This document shows positions 20,868 through 31,729 of a stretch of DNA of 64,000 bases, one piece after another. Within the stretch, counting starts at the first letter, position 1. Each line of letters begins with the position of its first letter. A model generated the notes under the pieces. It made no database searches. It saw only the letters and a list, made by a program, of their open reading frames with translations, and was not told the DNA's origin. The stretch is from Peronospora farinosa (lineage: Eukaryota > Oomycota > Peronosporomycetes > Peronosporales > Peronosporaceae). Location: assembly GCA_947646735.1 (NCBI GenBank), contig CANTFK010000129.1, positions 434,001 to 498,000 of the forward strand, read 5' to 3'. The position numbers and the translations under genes are program-made.

Positions 20868-22367
20868 TCAAACTGAACTATTGCTCTCTCCGACACCCCA
20901 TACAGCCTTGTCCTCGAGATACATGTTACAACTTCGAAATGCTGCGCGTGCGTTGTCACCAGCAAAGAACTCCCAGGCAGAATAGAACCAAAAGGCGACA
21001 CACTTGCGGTAGTCGTTGGGCTGAGTAGATTTCTTCATCTGAAGGATACTGCGCCACTCTTCAATTACAAAACTTGAGAGCGTATCCTCAAAACGCGAGA
21101 GACGCAGTGGATTCCGTACCGAGTACATGGTTGTCCAGTATTTGTTGTAGCCCTCTTGCTGCTTCAAACCATCCAGGAACCGAGGTGCCCGGAAGTCCTC
21201 GATCGAGTAATCCAAGATGAACGCAAACTTGTCGATATACTTGGCCTCCTCCTCGTAAAACTTTTTCCACGTCTACACAAGGTAAATACAGTAAGCTTTT
21301 GACTTCCACAATACGCACAACAACAATGTTCCACATACCACCGCAAAAAATTGCAAAGCTTCATCCGGGTCATTCAATTTGGTGCGGTGTATGCTGTGTG
21401 CGTGACGCAGCTTAATGGCCTTCTTGCGTTCCCAGTGCCACTCCTCCGTTGGTGGAAAGATCGACATTGGTACCATCACAGACCCATTGCCACAAATTGC
21501 AACATAGAACGAGATAACGTCTTCCACGCCAGCCTCATTGTCCATCTGCTTGTTTTCTCCTGTTGTTGGAATTCCATCCTCCTCTTTATCCGAGTGCACA
21601 TCCGGCTCCGGCTTGACGAAATCTAATCGAGTTACGAAGTACAAGAATTTGGTGGGGAATGGCTTCTGGCCAAAAAACTCGTGAAGTTGATCCCGTAAAG
21701 TCGTCATATCTTTCAAGTACAAAGTTTTCACCTCCTCCGTCGTGTAGAATCCATCTAGTCACATACAACATGAACATACAAAAACTCCTTGAATAAAACA
21801 AATTTCATCATCATACTTTTATACTTAAAAAGAGAGATTATCGTACAATCTCAAACGTACTGTTATTTGGACATTCCAATAAATGTCTTGCTGTTGTATC
21901 AATTGTCGCCGGATAATTAAATCCACCTTATAAAACGTACCACACAAAACACACACAAAAAGGCACAGTAAAACTGTTACAACACATCCACAAACCTAAT
22001 TACAATAAAATATTATTTTTTACGTACGGACACCTTCAGCTAAAATATCCTTATGTGTCACACGTAATGCGTTCTTGAGCTCGTCATAATTGGTATTATT
22101 ACTGCAAAATTTATTGTAGCCAACCCAATATTGCGCATACGTCTCATTGAAAACCAAATGACCTCGTTGGATCGTACTGGCACATACAAGACGTGATGGA
22201 TCCGTGGCTCGCAAACGCTCCACGTTTTTCTTCCAATCACGAATTTGACCTGTTTTCACACCATATTTATGCGCTGTAGCCGCAATAAGTCCCGTACGAT
22301 CTGCTTCTTCAATAATCTCAAGCTTCTTGCCCACTGTCAATGCCCGATCGGCTTTCCCACGTGCCAT
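20868..22367 (-). CDS. Helix-turn-helix protein of unknown function, three exons
   Basis: Exon 1 22367-22028, exon 2 21754-21339, exon 3 21272-20868, by donor GTACGT and GTATGT sites and TAG acceptors with matching phase. The frame can extend upstream to 22448 only through TTG with a stop just before, so the ATG at 22367 is chosen. Residues 1-50 form a psq/CENP-B-like helix-turn-helix (ALTVGKKLEIIEEADRTGLI, then YGVKTGQIRDWKKN), as in transposase-derived DNA-binding proteins. The rest (FYTTEEVKTLYLKDMTTLRD, VPMSIFPPTEEWHWERKKAI, CVAFWFYSAWEFFAGD) is unfamiliar. It lacks a recognisable DDE catalytic core. Possibly a domesticated transposon-derived regulator. The last exon may end earlier by a further intron. 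Confidence 0.6.
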
Positions 22368-22584
22368 TCGTTGGTATAGATTTACCGTAGCTGGTCGAAA
22401 AGAGGTCCTTCCGTTTACGGTACTCGTCCGTCCAGTCTTTTTAGCCAATCAAGTTAATGAAGTTAAGAGTTTTAGCCAATTGCACAACAAGGAGAATCGG
22501 GTGTGAAGTGGTACACAGTAATTACGTATTTACGTGAATGTTTAAACGATAATATATTCCTGTATTTTTGGGTTCAATATTCCG

Positions 22585-24404
22585 ATGGAGAGACCCGCCG
22601 CTAGTACACGACGAGAGATTGCGCCATTGCATGTTCCATGGCTACAACATGAGCATTATCCAGTTACAAAAGTAGTATGTAGTACTGTTGACGGTCTTGT
22701 CTCTAGTAGTAAACACTCACTCATTCGAGTCGTCCAGGAATTAAAGGTATTGCCTATTTTGTTAAAACGCTTATTCGTTATTATCCGATTAAACTCGTTT
22801 TTATCTGATACAAATGATCATATGTCATAATGATGTTGCAGCGAGGTCGTGCGAATGTGGACAAACAATTGTCTCAATTGGACACACAATTATTGGTCCT
22901 TTCGGATTATTTGGATGGTAAAACGTCTACGATGTTTCCACCTCATTTGATTATGTATGTAGAGGACACTCTGGATATTGCAATGCCACTTGCAACTGAT
23001 GGACGAAGACTTCGAGGTACTGGCAAAAATACTGCAGTTATACAGCATTTCAGTGACATTTTTAAGAAAGAAGTCGAACCTCCGACACCTGCGATGGTGG
23101 AAGATGATCTTAATTCGGGTATATGATGGCAATGGAATGATCGATAATATTGTGGGTGGTTCAAGTATTAATGTGATTTTCTTATGTATTGAAATGCAGA
23201 CTCACCATGCACAACAACTGGATTGTGGAAATATCTGTATGCGTACTCGTTCTTCAAAACGATTACACTGGATGACATGGAACAAGCATTACTGCTTGAC
23301 GGTAGGAACACATTATATTGTAGACTTTATTGTAGTGTGTTTGTCGATTGAGCTAATGTCTATGATGGTCTTTATAGACCCGAGCATTTGTTGTGAAGAT
23401 TTAAAATCAATACGTGGAGGTGAAAAAGGCAAAATTTTGGCAGGTCGAGACTTTCAGGAATTGCAGGACAATTTCAGCTTGAGCAGGTTTACTCCGCATG
23501 ATCTCGACGATTTTTGCATGGAGGTTTGTTGTTTTAGGCGACTTATATGGTGGATTGTTATCTCTTTATGAAGGGTGTAATCGTGTGTTGTGTTGTACTC
23601 TTGTTATTTGAAGAGACTTGTAGCTTCGCTATGTGCAGTAAATACATCCGCGTTGATGAAAGCGGGGGACGACGTAACACACTCTCAACCCGATGATGAG
23701 GACAAACACGCAAATGTTACAACAGAAATCATAACTGATACGGAAACGAGCCGTCCTTTGCACTCCATTGATGAGAGATCATGGAATTCTAAGGGTCTTA
23801 CATGGGTCCTCCGCCATATCGGATTGCTTGAGGGAAACGATAAGGACATTGCTCGAGCCGGTTTGTCCAGTCCGATAGATGATGAGGTATCACAGGAGAT
23901 CCGCTCATTGCAGTGTCAACTTGAGACGTGCGTAAGAGAGACGAACGAAACAAAGCGAAAGCTACGGAGAATTATGGCTGAGTAAGGTTGACATTCGTGC
24001 GTGGGATAAAGTGCAATACTGACGTTGATATGCTGCATTGTGCAGGACAAAGCCATGGTTGTCTGAGGAAAAGGGGGAGGAGGAGGCCACCTTAGAGAAG
24101 TACTTTACGATGTGGCAAACGAAAAAGGTAAGTTTGCTGGGGTACTGAGTCGTTGATCAAGCAACGCTTACATTTTTTGGTATTGTTGGTTTACTAGGAG
24201 CTTGCACGGAAAAAGAAATTACGGGAGAAGAAGCGGCAGCGAAGACAAGGTGTGAATCCAAATTTCCAATTGCAGGTAACATTGGCACACAGTGAAAATG
24301 AAAGTAACCTTTGTGTTCTGATGAATGCAGCTTTACACCTCAGTGGTGGCGGCGGCAGTGGCAAACCTCTCGCCGTCGATGACATTAGCATCAAGCAACG
24401 ATAG
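22585..24404 (+). CDS. Ada3-like subunit of a SAGA-type histone acetyltransferase complex, eight exons
   Basis: Exons: 22585-22746, 22842-23118, 23200-23301, 23378-23523, 23614-23981, 24046-24127, 24198-24249, 24331-24404; all junctions GT-AG and in phase. The N-terminal part has a helical segment (VDKQLSQLDTQLLVLSDYLD). The C-terminal third has the long helix expected of Ada3 (DEVSQEIRSLQCQLETCVRE, then ETNETKRKLRR, EKYFTMWQTKKELARKKKLR). Ada3 links the Gcn5 acetyltransferase to the SAGA adaptor module in the nucleus. Similarity rests on the helix pattern and terminal basic region, so the assignment is moderate. It ends 178 bp from the convergent R3H gene. Confidence 0.55.
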
Positions 24405-24581
24405 AGACCCTGGTGTTGTGCAAATTTGACCCAGACCCAAACAGGATGTAGGGAAGTAAGACGCACACCGTTATTTATTGGCATGCACTAACAGGTTGGA
24501 CTCAACCTGTATACAGCAGTATTCGCTGCACAACGACATATTGGATTGAAGATGACTTTATTATGATCGATATAGTTTGTG

Positions 24582-26167
24582 TTACTTGCCAAGCGGAGGG
24601 AAATCGTCTTCGATGAACCCGCTGCTGCCCACTGCGCTTGTGCTGACATGGGGCGGTATCCAGTTTCCCTGCCTTGCAAACGGGCGGCCTTGGGGTGAAG
24701 GGTACCCGTACCCACCGCGGTCCATTCCCATGGACGGTGGTGGGATCAGCTGATGTTGCTGGAATTGCTGTTGCGCATGGTATTGCTGGTGCGGGGACCT
24801 CTGGAAAAGGTTGGTATCTACTCTATTGTTGTAGTCGGGTTCGCCAACGTGATGTCGGCCGCGTCCCGGCGAGACCATGGACATGGGCAGCGGAGGAGGG
24901 TGTGGGAGCGGTGCACCGCCCATCTGTTGCTGCTGTAAGCCAAAGGACCGATTATAGGATCTGTCGTGGAAGTCAGCGTGTCCAAATCGCATGCCACTAC
25001 CAAAGCGGTTGCCATGGTATGGCGACTCACCTCCACTGCCACATCCACTAGATATCCCACAACTAGAACGAGGACGGAACGCATCGTGGTTGCGAGTGAA
25101 GTCCGGGTCATTCATTTCTTGCTCGCGATTCCGCCATAATACTTTACTTTCTTTCCAGCTTGCTGCATTCGGTGCACTCGGTTGAGAAGCTCGAAAGAAT
25201 TCATTACTTTCGTTAGCGCTTAGGCGTTCCTTCGGCACGCGAGGATCTTGTATCTGAGATCCACTATTTCCACACGAAAAGGCACCTCCTCGACCAAAAC
25301 CTTTGCTATCGTCCGGTCCATTTGCTTGTCGACTTTCATGTCTGGGACCGTTATTAATTTCAGTACTGACGACACTTTCAGTGCCTTCATGCATCGACGA
25401 AGGATTCAAACACAGAGATGACGATGATCCTGTCTCTGCCGTATTACCGTTATCTTCACCAAAGATTCTTGCTCGTGCTTCAGCATAAGCTCGTTCTCGA
25501 TCTTGTAAAGAAGGTGTGGCTTTGTCGCCACCGTTACCACGACCACCATTAGCCCCGGGCCTTGATGCACTTCGTCTTCGCATCATAATCCTTGGAGCAG
25601 ATGCCGGCGTCACTGTCGGTGTCTGCCGATCCGGTGACAGATCAATGAGTAAAATACGAGGTATCGCCGACTGCGTTGTCTTGAACAGTGTCACGACTCG
25701 AGCCGAGCTATTCTCGAACGGGTTATAGTCAGCCGTCTGGTGTTCTAGTCCACAACGCTGAGCAAGTCGATGAATAATGAGTCGATGATATGACGACAAG
25801 GGGGGAAATTCAAATGAGGTTCTTTGGAATTCTTCAAAAACCGAACAATTTGATCTTCAAATTTGAGCAACGTCATTCTCTCACGAGCATTTTCTAGTCC
25901 TGCTACGAGGACGGGATCCAAAGGTCCATGAGCACTGGCAGTTGCTGTTCCAAGAGGTGAACAACCATTACATTGCTGCAAATAATTGCCACCATTGTCA
26001 GAAAGTGAAGGCGGGGAGTGTAGAATCGGAAGATCTTGTAACGCACGCGCTGTGTCGTCCACGTCGTTAGAAACTTGTAAAGAGATTGGATTGTCAGTAG
26101 AAGCAGCAGTAGCAGCAGCGCTTTCCCATTCGTTGTGATTGTCACGAGATGGAGACGTACGGATCAT
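24582..26167 (-). CDS. R3H-domain RNA-binding protein with SUZ-like and Gly/Pro-rich tail; one apparent frameshift
   Basis: Start ATG 26167. The N-terminal frame holds the lead-in helix (ARERMTLLKFEDQIVRFLKN), then breaks at a run of six G (25800-25805). The next frame continues at once with the R3H core SSYHRLIIHRLAQRCGL. Inserting one base in the run would rejoin them, so I treat it as one gene with a likely sequencing error. R3H domains bind single-stranded RNA or DNA. A RIL(L)IDLS segment and a basic, SUZ-type DRERAYAEARARIFGED follow, as in Encore/R3HDM proteins. The rest is rich in Gly, Pro, His and Gln and probably disordered; it ends GFIEDDFPPLGK. The role is probably in mRNA control. 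Confidence 0.75.
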
Positions 26168-28013
26168 TGGATGGAAGAGTACACACACACGAGGACAAAG
26201 AGGTTTCGACTTGGTCACTTAATATATGGGATTCGAAGCAAGAGGAATTTCTAGCAATAGCCAAGAGGTAAAATAGTCTTTCGATCGGGTTCCAGAGGGG
26301 GGAAAATGAGCTCCGGGTTGGTGGACTTGAAAAACACTCATGAAAAGCATGTGATATGCGCTTCAAAAGGAAGTAAACGCTTTTTCAGTTGATACCTATT
26401 TTTTTAAGTACTTCACTGGCACATTTGCTAATAAATTACTCAGTGGTGTCTATTTTTTGCTTTGAATTAAAGTCTATCGAGATAGTTAATCACTGTCGAA
26501 ATTTAGGCAAGTTTGAAACAGGACTCTATCACTTTCAGTTCGACGTCCTGCACGTCTCTACTATTGAAAGATATAGTGTCACCTGATCAAACGCTGTCAT
26601 ACATTGAGCATCAATGTATTACAAGCGTCAGCACATGACAACTTTGACCGGCCAATACAAACTAGTGGCTCGATTTGATGCCCCGGCTACACCGTCTTTT
26701 GTAAACAAGCCTGGTTATACCACACTCGTATAGAAATCCTACTCTAGTTTTCAGATGAGGTATCAGTCGTAACTTCGTCGAAATCAACCATTAGTATTAC
26801 GCCCATGTAGTTGTTTTATTCCTTGCAGTACTCATCGATAGGTTAGCTCATGTTAATTAGCATTACAACCTTCCAAAAAGCATGCAGAATCTTAAGAAGA
26901 ACAGAAAACACCACCGAATCTCATAAAGCACATGTTGGCGTTAGCATAACATCTGTTTTAGTTACATAGACGTATCTGTGATATATATGATTTTTTTGTA
27001 GATATTATATCTCTTACAAAAATAACGTCAGCCAAGCAATTGTCATTGCTGCTAATTGAGTCAAGTAGTGCGTAGGCAGTTAGGCAAAATTATATTATTA
27101 CTACAAATATTACATCATGTTTCAAATGATAGCCGATGCAATTCGATGCCCCGTTTGGTGGTGTTGCAAAGCCAGGTCAGTGAATACAATGGGGTGGTCC
27201 AAGATTTCCCTATTCACTCCCAGATGGGCGTGCATACGCAGGGCGCTGTAGCCAGGCGGATAATACTCAGAAAAAGTTATAGTCTGTTAACAAGCAGCGA
27301 TGGAGGAAGACTGCTATCAAGAGGCTACAGATTATATGATCGTTTTCACGCTAAAGGAGATCCAATAAATATACCACTAAATGAAGATGTTTTCGTAGTT
27401 TGGTGGATCTTTTGTGCAGATAGAGCCACTGACTGATTCGTGCTTATATAATATATATACCTCGGAGATTTATGATGTCCGCTGTTAACGTAGCGCCTGT
27501 TCGTGTCAAAAGAGGGATATGATTCCAGCCTGCTACCGACACGTTTGCAGCATTGAAATTGGAATCACCGTCGAGTTGGTTTCCATCACAGCGATCCATG
27601 CTGTGTTTTCGTTCCTATAGCTTTTAAAATTGACATATTTCTCGTGTATGATCGTAACGATAAAGCTTTAATCGAAACACCCTCTTCTAGGACTCCAGCC
27701 GGTGTAACATGTCACCATAAACTCAGAAATTACTCTAGCAACTACTCGCGACTTTGCTTTATTCTCCATTTCATTCTCCAAGAGCTTCTTCTTTACTCGG
27801 TTCCAAATGCACTTTTGTTCCCACCTTTTGATTGCTGTAAAACCAGGCCGTTCTCATCAGACGTGGCGTGCGAGTGAACTCTTAAGTATTCATCATCTTC
27901 CTAACGCATCCCCCACCTTTGCATTTTGCTATTGCACGCGACCAGAAGACAAGAACAAGAAGAAAAACAAGAAAAAGAACAAGAAGAAGAAGAAGAAGAA
28001 GACCCTTTACAAA
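26168..28013. other. AT-rich gene-free stretch
   Basis: About 1.85 kb. Only short frames without recognisable content (for example 27056-27436). A weak initiator-like string (ATTCTCCATTT) lies near 27761, 250 bases before the next start codon, followed by an AAG-rich leader (27950-28010). Confidence 0.5.
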
Positions 28014-29333
28014 ATGCTTGCGTCGCTATCCGACATGCTCGTGTGGAAGTCCAGTCCTTCTACCACCATCACCAAGAAAACTAATGAGAGACGTGCCCCC
28101 ACTACCACGTCCGAGGGTGATTCAAGTGACGACGTGTCAGAGACCGAGAGCGTCGAGTCGAGCCAATGTGGTGCCCCTTATCAACAGCATTCAGGAGAAC
28201 GTAAAGCTCGTAACGACACACAGCCGACGATCGAGAGGGACACTGAGTCTAGTCACTTACTACTGAGTGACATTTACTCGTTCGCTTGTACGACATCTTC
28301 CAAGCTTTTTCTAGTCAAAAAGTCTCGACCGACGCCTTTAACTCCTCAAACTCCTCCACTGACACCCACAAAGCCTCACTTTTGTAGTGTGAACAATATC
28401 TCACTAGGGGAATTGTCCATCAAGACAGCAGGAACACGCGTTTCGACGTCTTTTGGACTTGGCAAGATCATTGCAATTCGAGATGAAGACGGTGTTGCTG
28501 CTATTGAACTACAGGCTTTAGGATTGTTGTATCTTAGTGCTGGAGAGATGAAGAAGGTGCATGTGGTCCCTGCACTTGTTGGCGAGCAAGTGCACACGCC
28601 GTCGGGAGCGGGGTGTGTACTGAAATATGATGAGCGGAAGCAGCTGTATACGCTACGATTAGGATCAGGTGGTGGTCTCTGTGAGTATGAGCTTCAATTA
28701 CGACCATCGGATGTCCAAGTCGCAGACGGTAGTAAATCTGAACGTGCATCGGAGGCACGACACTCGTGTGGCATTTCGGAAGGCAGCAATGTGGACCGGG
28801 AGTCGAGACGGTCGTCTGGGAGACTCTCTATTGCTAGCTCTGCCAATGGATTGACGATGCTGAAGAATATTGCTGCAACCTCGTACACGTTCGTCGCGAG
28901 TAAATACCATCAGGGACAGCCCGTGATCACCAAGTTTGGTGCTGGACATATTGTTTCAGTGGACCCACAACGCGGTTTGGCTCAGATTCAGCTCGTATGC
29001 GGAGCGACTGCGTATGTTACTGCCGACGTGATTGAGTTTTACCCCAAGGCTTTGGAGGGTACCGATGTGCAGACCAAGTTTGGTTCTGGAATTGTCATTG
29101 GACTGCGGCCAGCTGATGCTATTTACACGGTACGGTTGCACGATCTGCAACCTGCAGGAAAGTCGAACGTGGTATTTGTGCATGAGTCTGACCTACACCG
29201 GAGCCGGCGGATCGCAGTCACAGCTGCCAATGTTCGGGATAAACTAAAAGCAATGGCACACCGCCGTTTTGGTGAACGCATCGTGGTGGCACATCGGAGC
29301 CACGATGAAGAGCCGAACTCCGCTGGTATTTAA
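28014..29333 (+). CDS. Protein with repeated KOW/Tudor-like beta modules, function unknown
   Basis: The ATG at 28014 in context AAAATG is chosen; the open frame extends 69 codons upstream through AAG repeats and looks like leader. About 439 residues. After a disordered N-terminus rich in Thr, Ser and Glu there are at least four similar beta units: GTRVSTSFGLGKIIAIRDED, GEQVHTPSGAGCVLKYDERK, GQPVITKFGAGHIVSVDPQR and TDVQTKFGSGIVIGLRPAD. Each has the form (T/S)xFGxGxIxxxR, which recurs in oomycete proteins of unknown role. No signal peptide or membrane span. It might be a scaffold or nucleic-acid binder, but nothing decides this. Confidence 0.75.
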   Translation: MLASLSDMLVWKSSPSTTITKKTNERRAPTTTSEGDSSDDVSETESVESSQCGAPYQQHSGERKARNDTQPTIERDTESSHLLLSDIYSFACTTSSKLFLVKKSRPTPLTPQTPPLTPTKPHFCSVNNISLGELSIKTAGTRVSTSFGLGKIIAIRDEDGVAAIELQALGLLYLSAGEMKKVHVVPALVGEQVHTPSGAGCVLKYDERKQLYTLRLGSGGGLCEYELQLRPSDVQVADGSKSERASEARHSCGISEGSNVDRESRRSSGRLSIASSANGLTMLKNIAATSYTFVASKYHQGQPVITKFGAGHIVSVDPQRGLAQIQLVCGATAYVTADVIEFYPKALEGTDVQTKFGSGIVIGLRPADAIYTVRLHDLQPAGKSNVVFVHESDLHRSRRIAVTAANVRDKLKAMAHRRFGERIVVAHRSHDEEPNSAGI

Positions 29334-30059
29334 GTCCACTCAGCTTTCAGTGGTGAAAGGGAGAGAATTGTTTTGATGACACGGGAGGACGCTTCGAGCT
29401 CCATTTCTTCCTCCAGCTCCAGCCATTAGTGTGTTATTGTGAGTATTTTTATCGGCCAGGTGTCCCGCAGACACTATCATCCCCCACGCACCTATTCGAC
29501 CAAGTTATGTAGCTGTGCCGGTGCCGCCAACACCATCCCAGATATCGTGCTGTTGCGCCAACCAGCCAAAACATTCGACAGCAACTATATAACTGACCAC
29601 CGACACCTGGCGATGCCAAGACATGCCGTATCGTTTCGAAGGGAGTAGGTAGACAAGCAAGACAAAAAGACTGTGTGCGCTTGCATTTTTGATGTTGAGT
29701 TTCTTTCCAGGCAGTCAGGTGGTGCCTTCTTGCTGAAAAACGTCTCTTGTAGCGAGTTTGCGCTGTTAGTTGGCCCAAGAAGTGTCGTGTGCATGCAATT
29801 CTTGCTCTTTTTCCGTGACGTTTTCGTCACGATAGACTGAAATTGAAAAAGGTTCCCACGTGTTCACGAATGACTTCCTTCACGTTCTTGAGAATAACAA
29901 GACGAAGCTACCAACCCGCTGGTAAATTTTCGGTAAAGCAAATGTTTCACATACAAAATGGTGAAGGATGTACGTGACTGATAAAACTCGTATGAGCCCG
30001 AAACAGTGTCTCACTCACTCATAACTGCATCTTCGATCGAGGTTTGTACCATTTAGGGT
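29334..30059. other. Spacer before the polypyrimidine tract
   Basis: About 725 bp with no gene recognised; short frames only. Confidence 0.5.
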
Positions 30060-30548
30060 GGCAAACATTTTCTCCCCCCCCAGCTGTAGACACCACCCCA
30101 AAGGAAGGAAATTTTTTTTTTTTTTTCCCTCCCCTTTTCCAATTTGTGGTTTTAATAATGTTCCTTTTTTTTTTTTTTTTTCACCCCACCCTCCCCGTCC
30201 CCCCCACACCCACTCCTTTTTTTTCTTTTTCCCTTGGCAACTCCTTCCTTTCTTTTTTTTTTTTTTTTTTTTTTTCCATTTCCCTCCCCCCACCCCCTTT
30301 TTTTTTTTTTTTGTTTTGTTTTCTGTTTTTCTTTTTTTTTTTTTTTTGGTTTTTTTTTTTTAATCTCAAAACTACCATTTTTTTATTTTTTTCCTTTTTT
30401 TTTTTTTTTTTTTTTTTTATATATATTTTTTTTGGAGGAGAATTTTTTTTTTGTTTGGTTTTTTTAAAATTTTTCAAATATTTTTAATTTTTTTTCTCTT
30501 TTTTTCCTTTTTTTTTTTATTTTATTTTTTTTTTTTTTTTTTTTTTTT
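30060..30548. repeat. 490-bp polypyrimidine tract, mostly T with C
   Basis: Long T runs are mixed with C blocks and few purines. The strand bias produces spurious Phe-rich and Lys-rich frames. Such a tract can arise from polymerase slippage or from a poor-quality assembly patch. The next gene ends 39 bases further on. Confidence 0.85.
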
Positions 30549-30586
30549 ACGAAGAACAGAGTGCTCGTAAAATAAGCGTACCAACC

Positions 30587-31374
30587 TCATGTGTACTTGA
30601 CGCCTCCCATGAACGTCCTCGGATTTGGTGCAGCACCACTAAACTCGGCGTTCGAAAAATCAAAACCCGGATTTTCCTCCTGGAAACGTTCCAACATCAT
30701 TTGCTGCTTCGTGGCTTCCTGCTGCATCGGATCCAACTGCACCAACAACACTCTCATTTAGCAACACTCATTTCTTTCATTCGACGGTATCGATAAGACC
30801 CAACCTCTCCGTGTCCAACGAAGACGCTCGGCCAGATAAACCCCTTTTTCATTTTCTGCAGATTGATATTCAATTCCCCCGAGTCTACAATAAAAGTTAA
30901 TTTAGTTATACATAAGAAAACCATTTTATTTAATCTTTTTCAGATAAAAAAATATATTATCTACTTCATATAATAAATAACTTACCAAGCATCCAATAGC
31001 TCTCCCCAACGACCACAGAACTCGAAAGGTCGTGCTGAGAATATAATATATTCGGGTCAGATTGACACTAAATGAGCAATTTTTATTGTAAAAATGCACG
31101 TACATTGAGGAATTTGTCCGGAACGCCTCGGAGTCCCAATGTTACGTGATTGGTGCAAATATCGCATTGAATTTGTTGCGCTGTGACACCAAGTGGCGGT
31201 TTAATAAAGATATTTATTTCCTCGAGCGATTGTTCCCATTCGTATACGACACGACCTGAAATATGCAGCAGATAATTAATTGAAAAATACGAGAATTTGT
31301 ATTTGCAAACATGCGAATGAGGTTTCTTCCATACCGTCGTGCTTAAATTCGCGGCGCTGGTTTGCTTTCGCCAT
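30587..31374 (-). CDS. NudC domain-containing protein 2 homologue, five exons
   Basis: Exons on the minus strand: 31374-31335, 31255-31104, 31034-30986, 30884-30805, 30736-30587. All splice sites are GT-AG and total length is 157 codons including stop, close to the 157-residue animal NUDCD2. The CS (p23-like) domain is seen in VVYEWEQSLEEINIFI, HVTLGLRG and INLQKMKKGFIWPSVF, and the family end in LERFQEENPGFDFSNAEFSG. NUDCD2 acts as an Hsp90 co-chaperone that stabilises dynein-pathway proteins. The gene has too many introns to have appeared as one long frame. The short first exon (MAKANQRREF) has a clear ATG. Confidence 0.85.
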
Positions 31375-31660
31375 AGACTCCAATTAAGTATTTTTAAAAA
31401 ATATTAGATACATTAAATATTACGGAAAATAAAAATTACCACAAGGTGAAATAGAATAAAAAAATACTACCACTTGAGCAAAAGAAGGGTTAATTTACCT
31501 AATGAATCATCATAAGATATATAAATTTATTGATATGGTGATATTGATATATACTTAAGAAAAAAACTATGAAATATAAAATACGTTAAGAGAATATAAA
31601 GCGTATACTATACGTATAGCATGACAGAAGCAGCTATCTTGAAACGTTGTTTGCACGACC

Positions 31661-31661
<1 letters not shown>
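31375..31661. other. Short AT-rich spacer between convergent or divergent ends
   Basis: About 290 bp, very AT-rich, between the NudC start and the (TC)n repeat. Nothing else seen. Confidence 0.5.

Positions 31662-31728
<67 letters not shown>
31662..31728. repeat. (TC)n microsatellite, about 33 units
   Basis: Uninterrupted TC dinucleotides. The run reaches the stop codon of the receptor-INPP4 gene, so on the coding strand the 3' UTR begins with (GA)n. Confidence 0.95.

Positions 31729-31729
<1 letters not shown>

Noticed and set aside
27056..27436. 126-residue frame
   Set aside because: No domain, non-ATG-type start, AT-rich surroundings and no splice continuation.
30015..30487. Lys-rich and Phe-rich frames in the polypyrimidine tract
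   Set aside because: Pure compositional artefacts of T/C runs.
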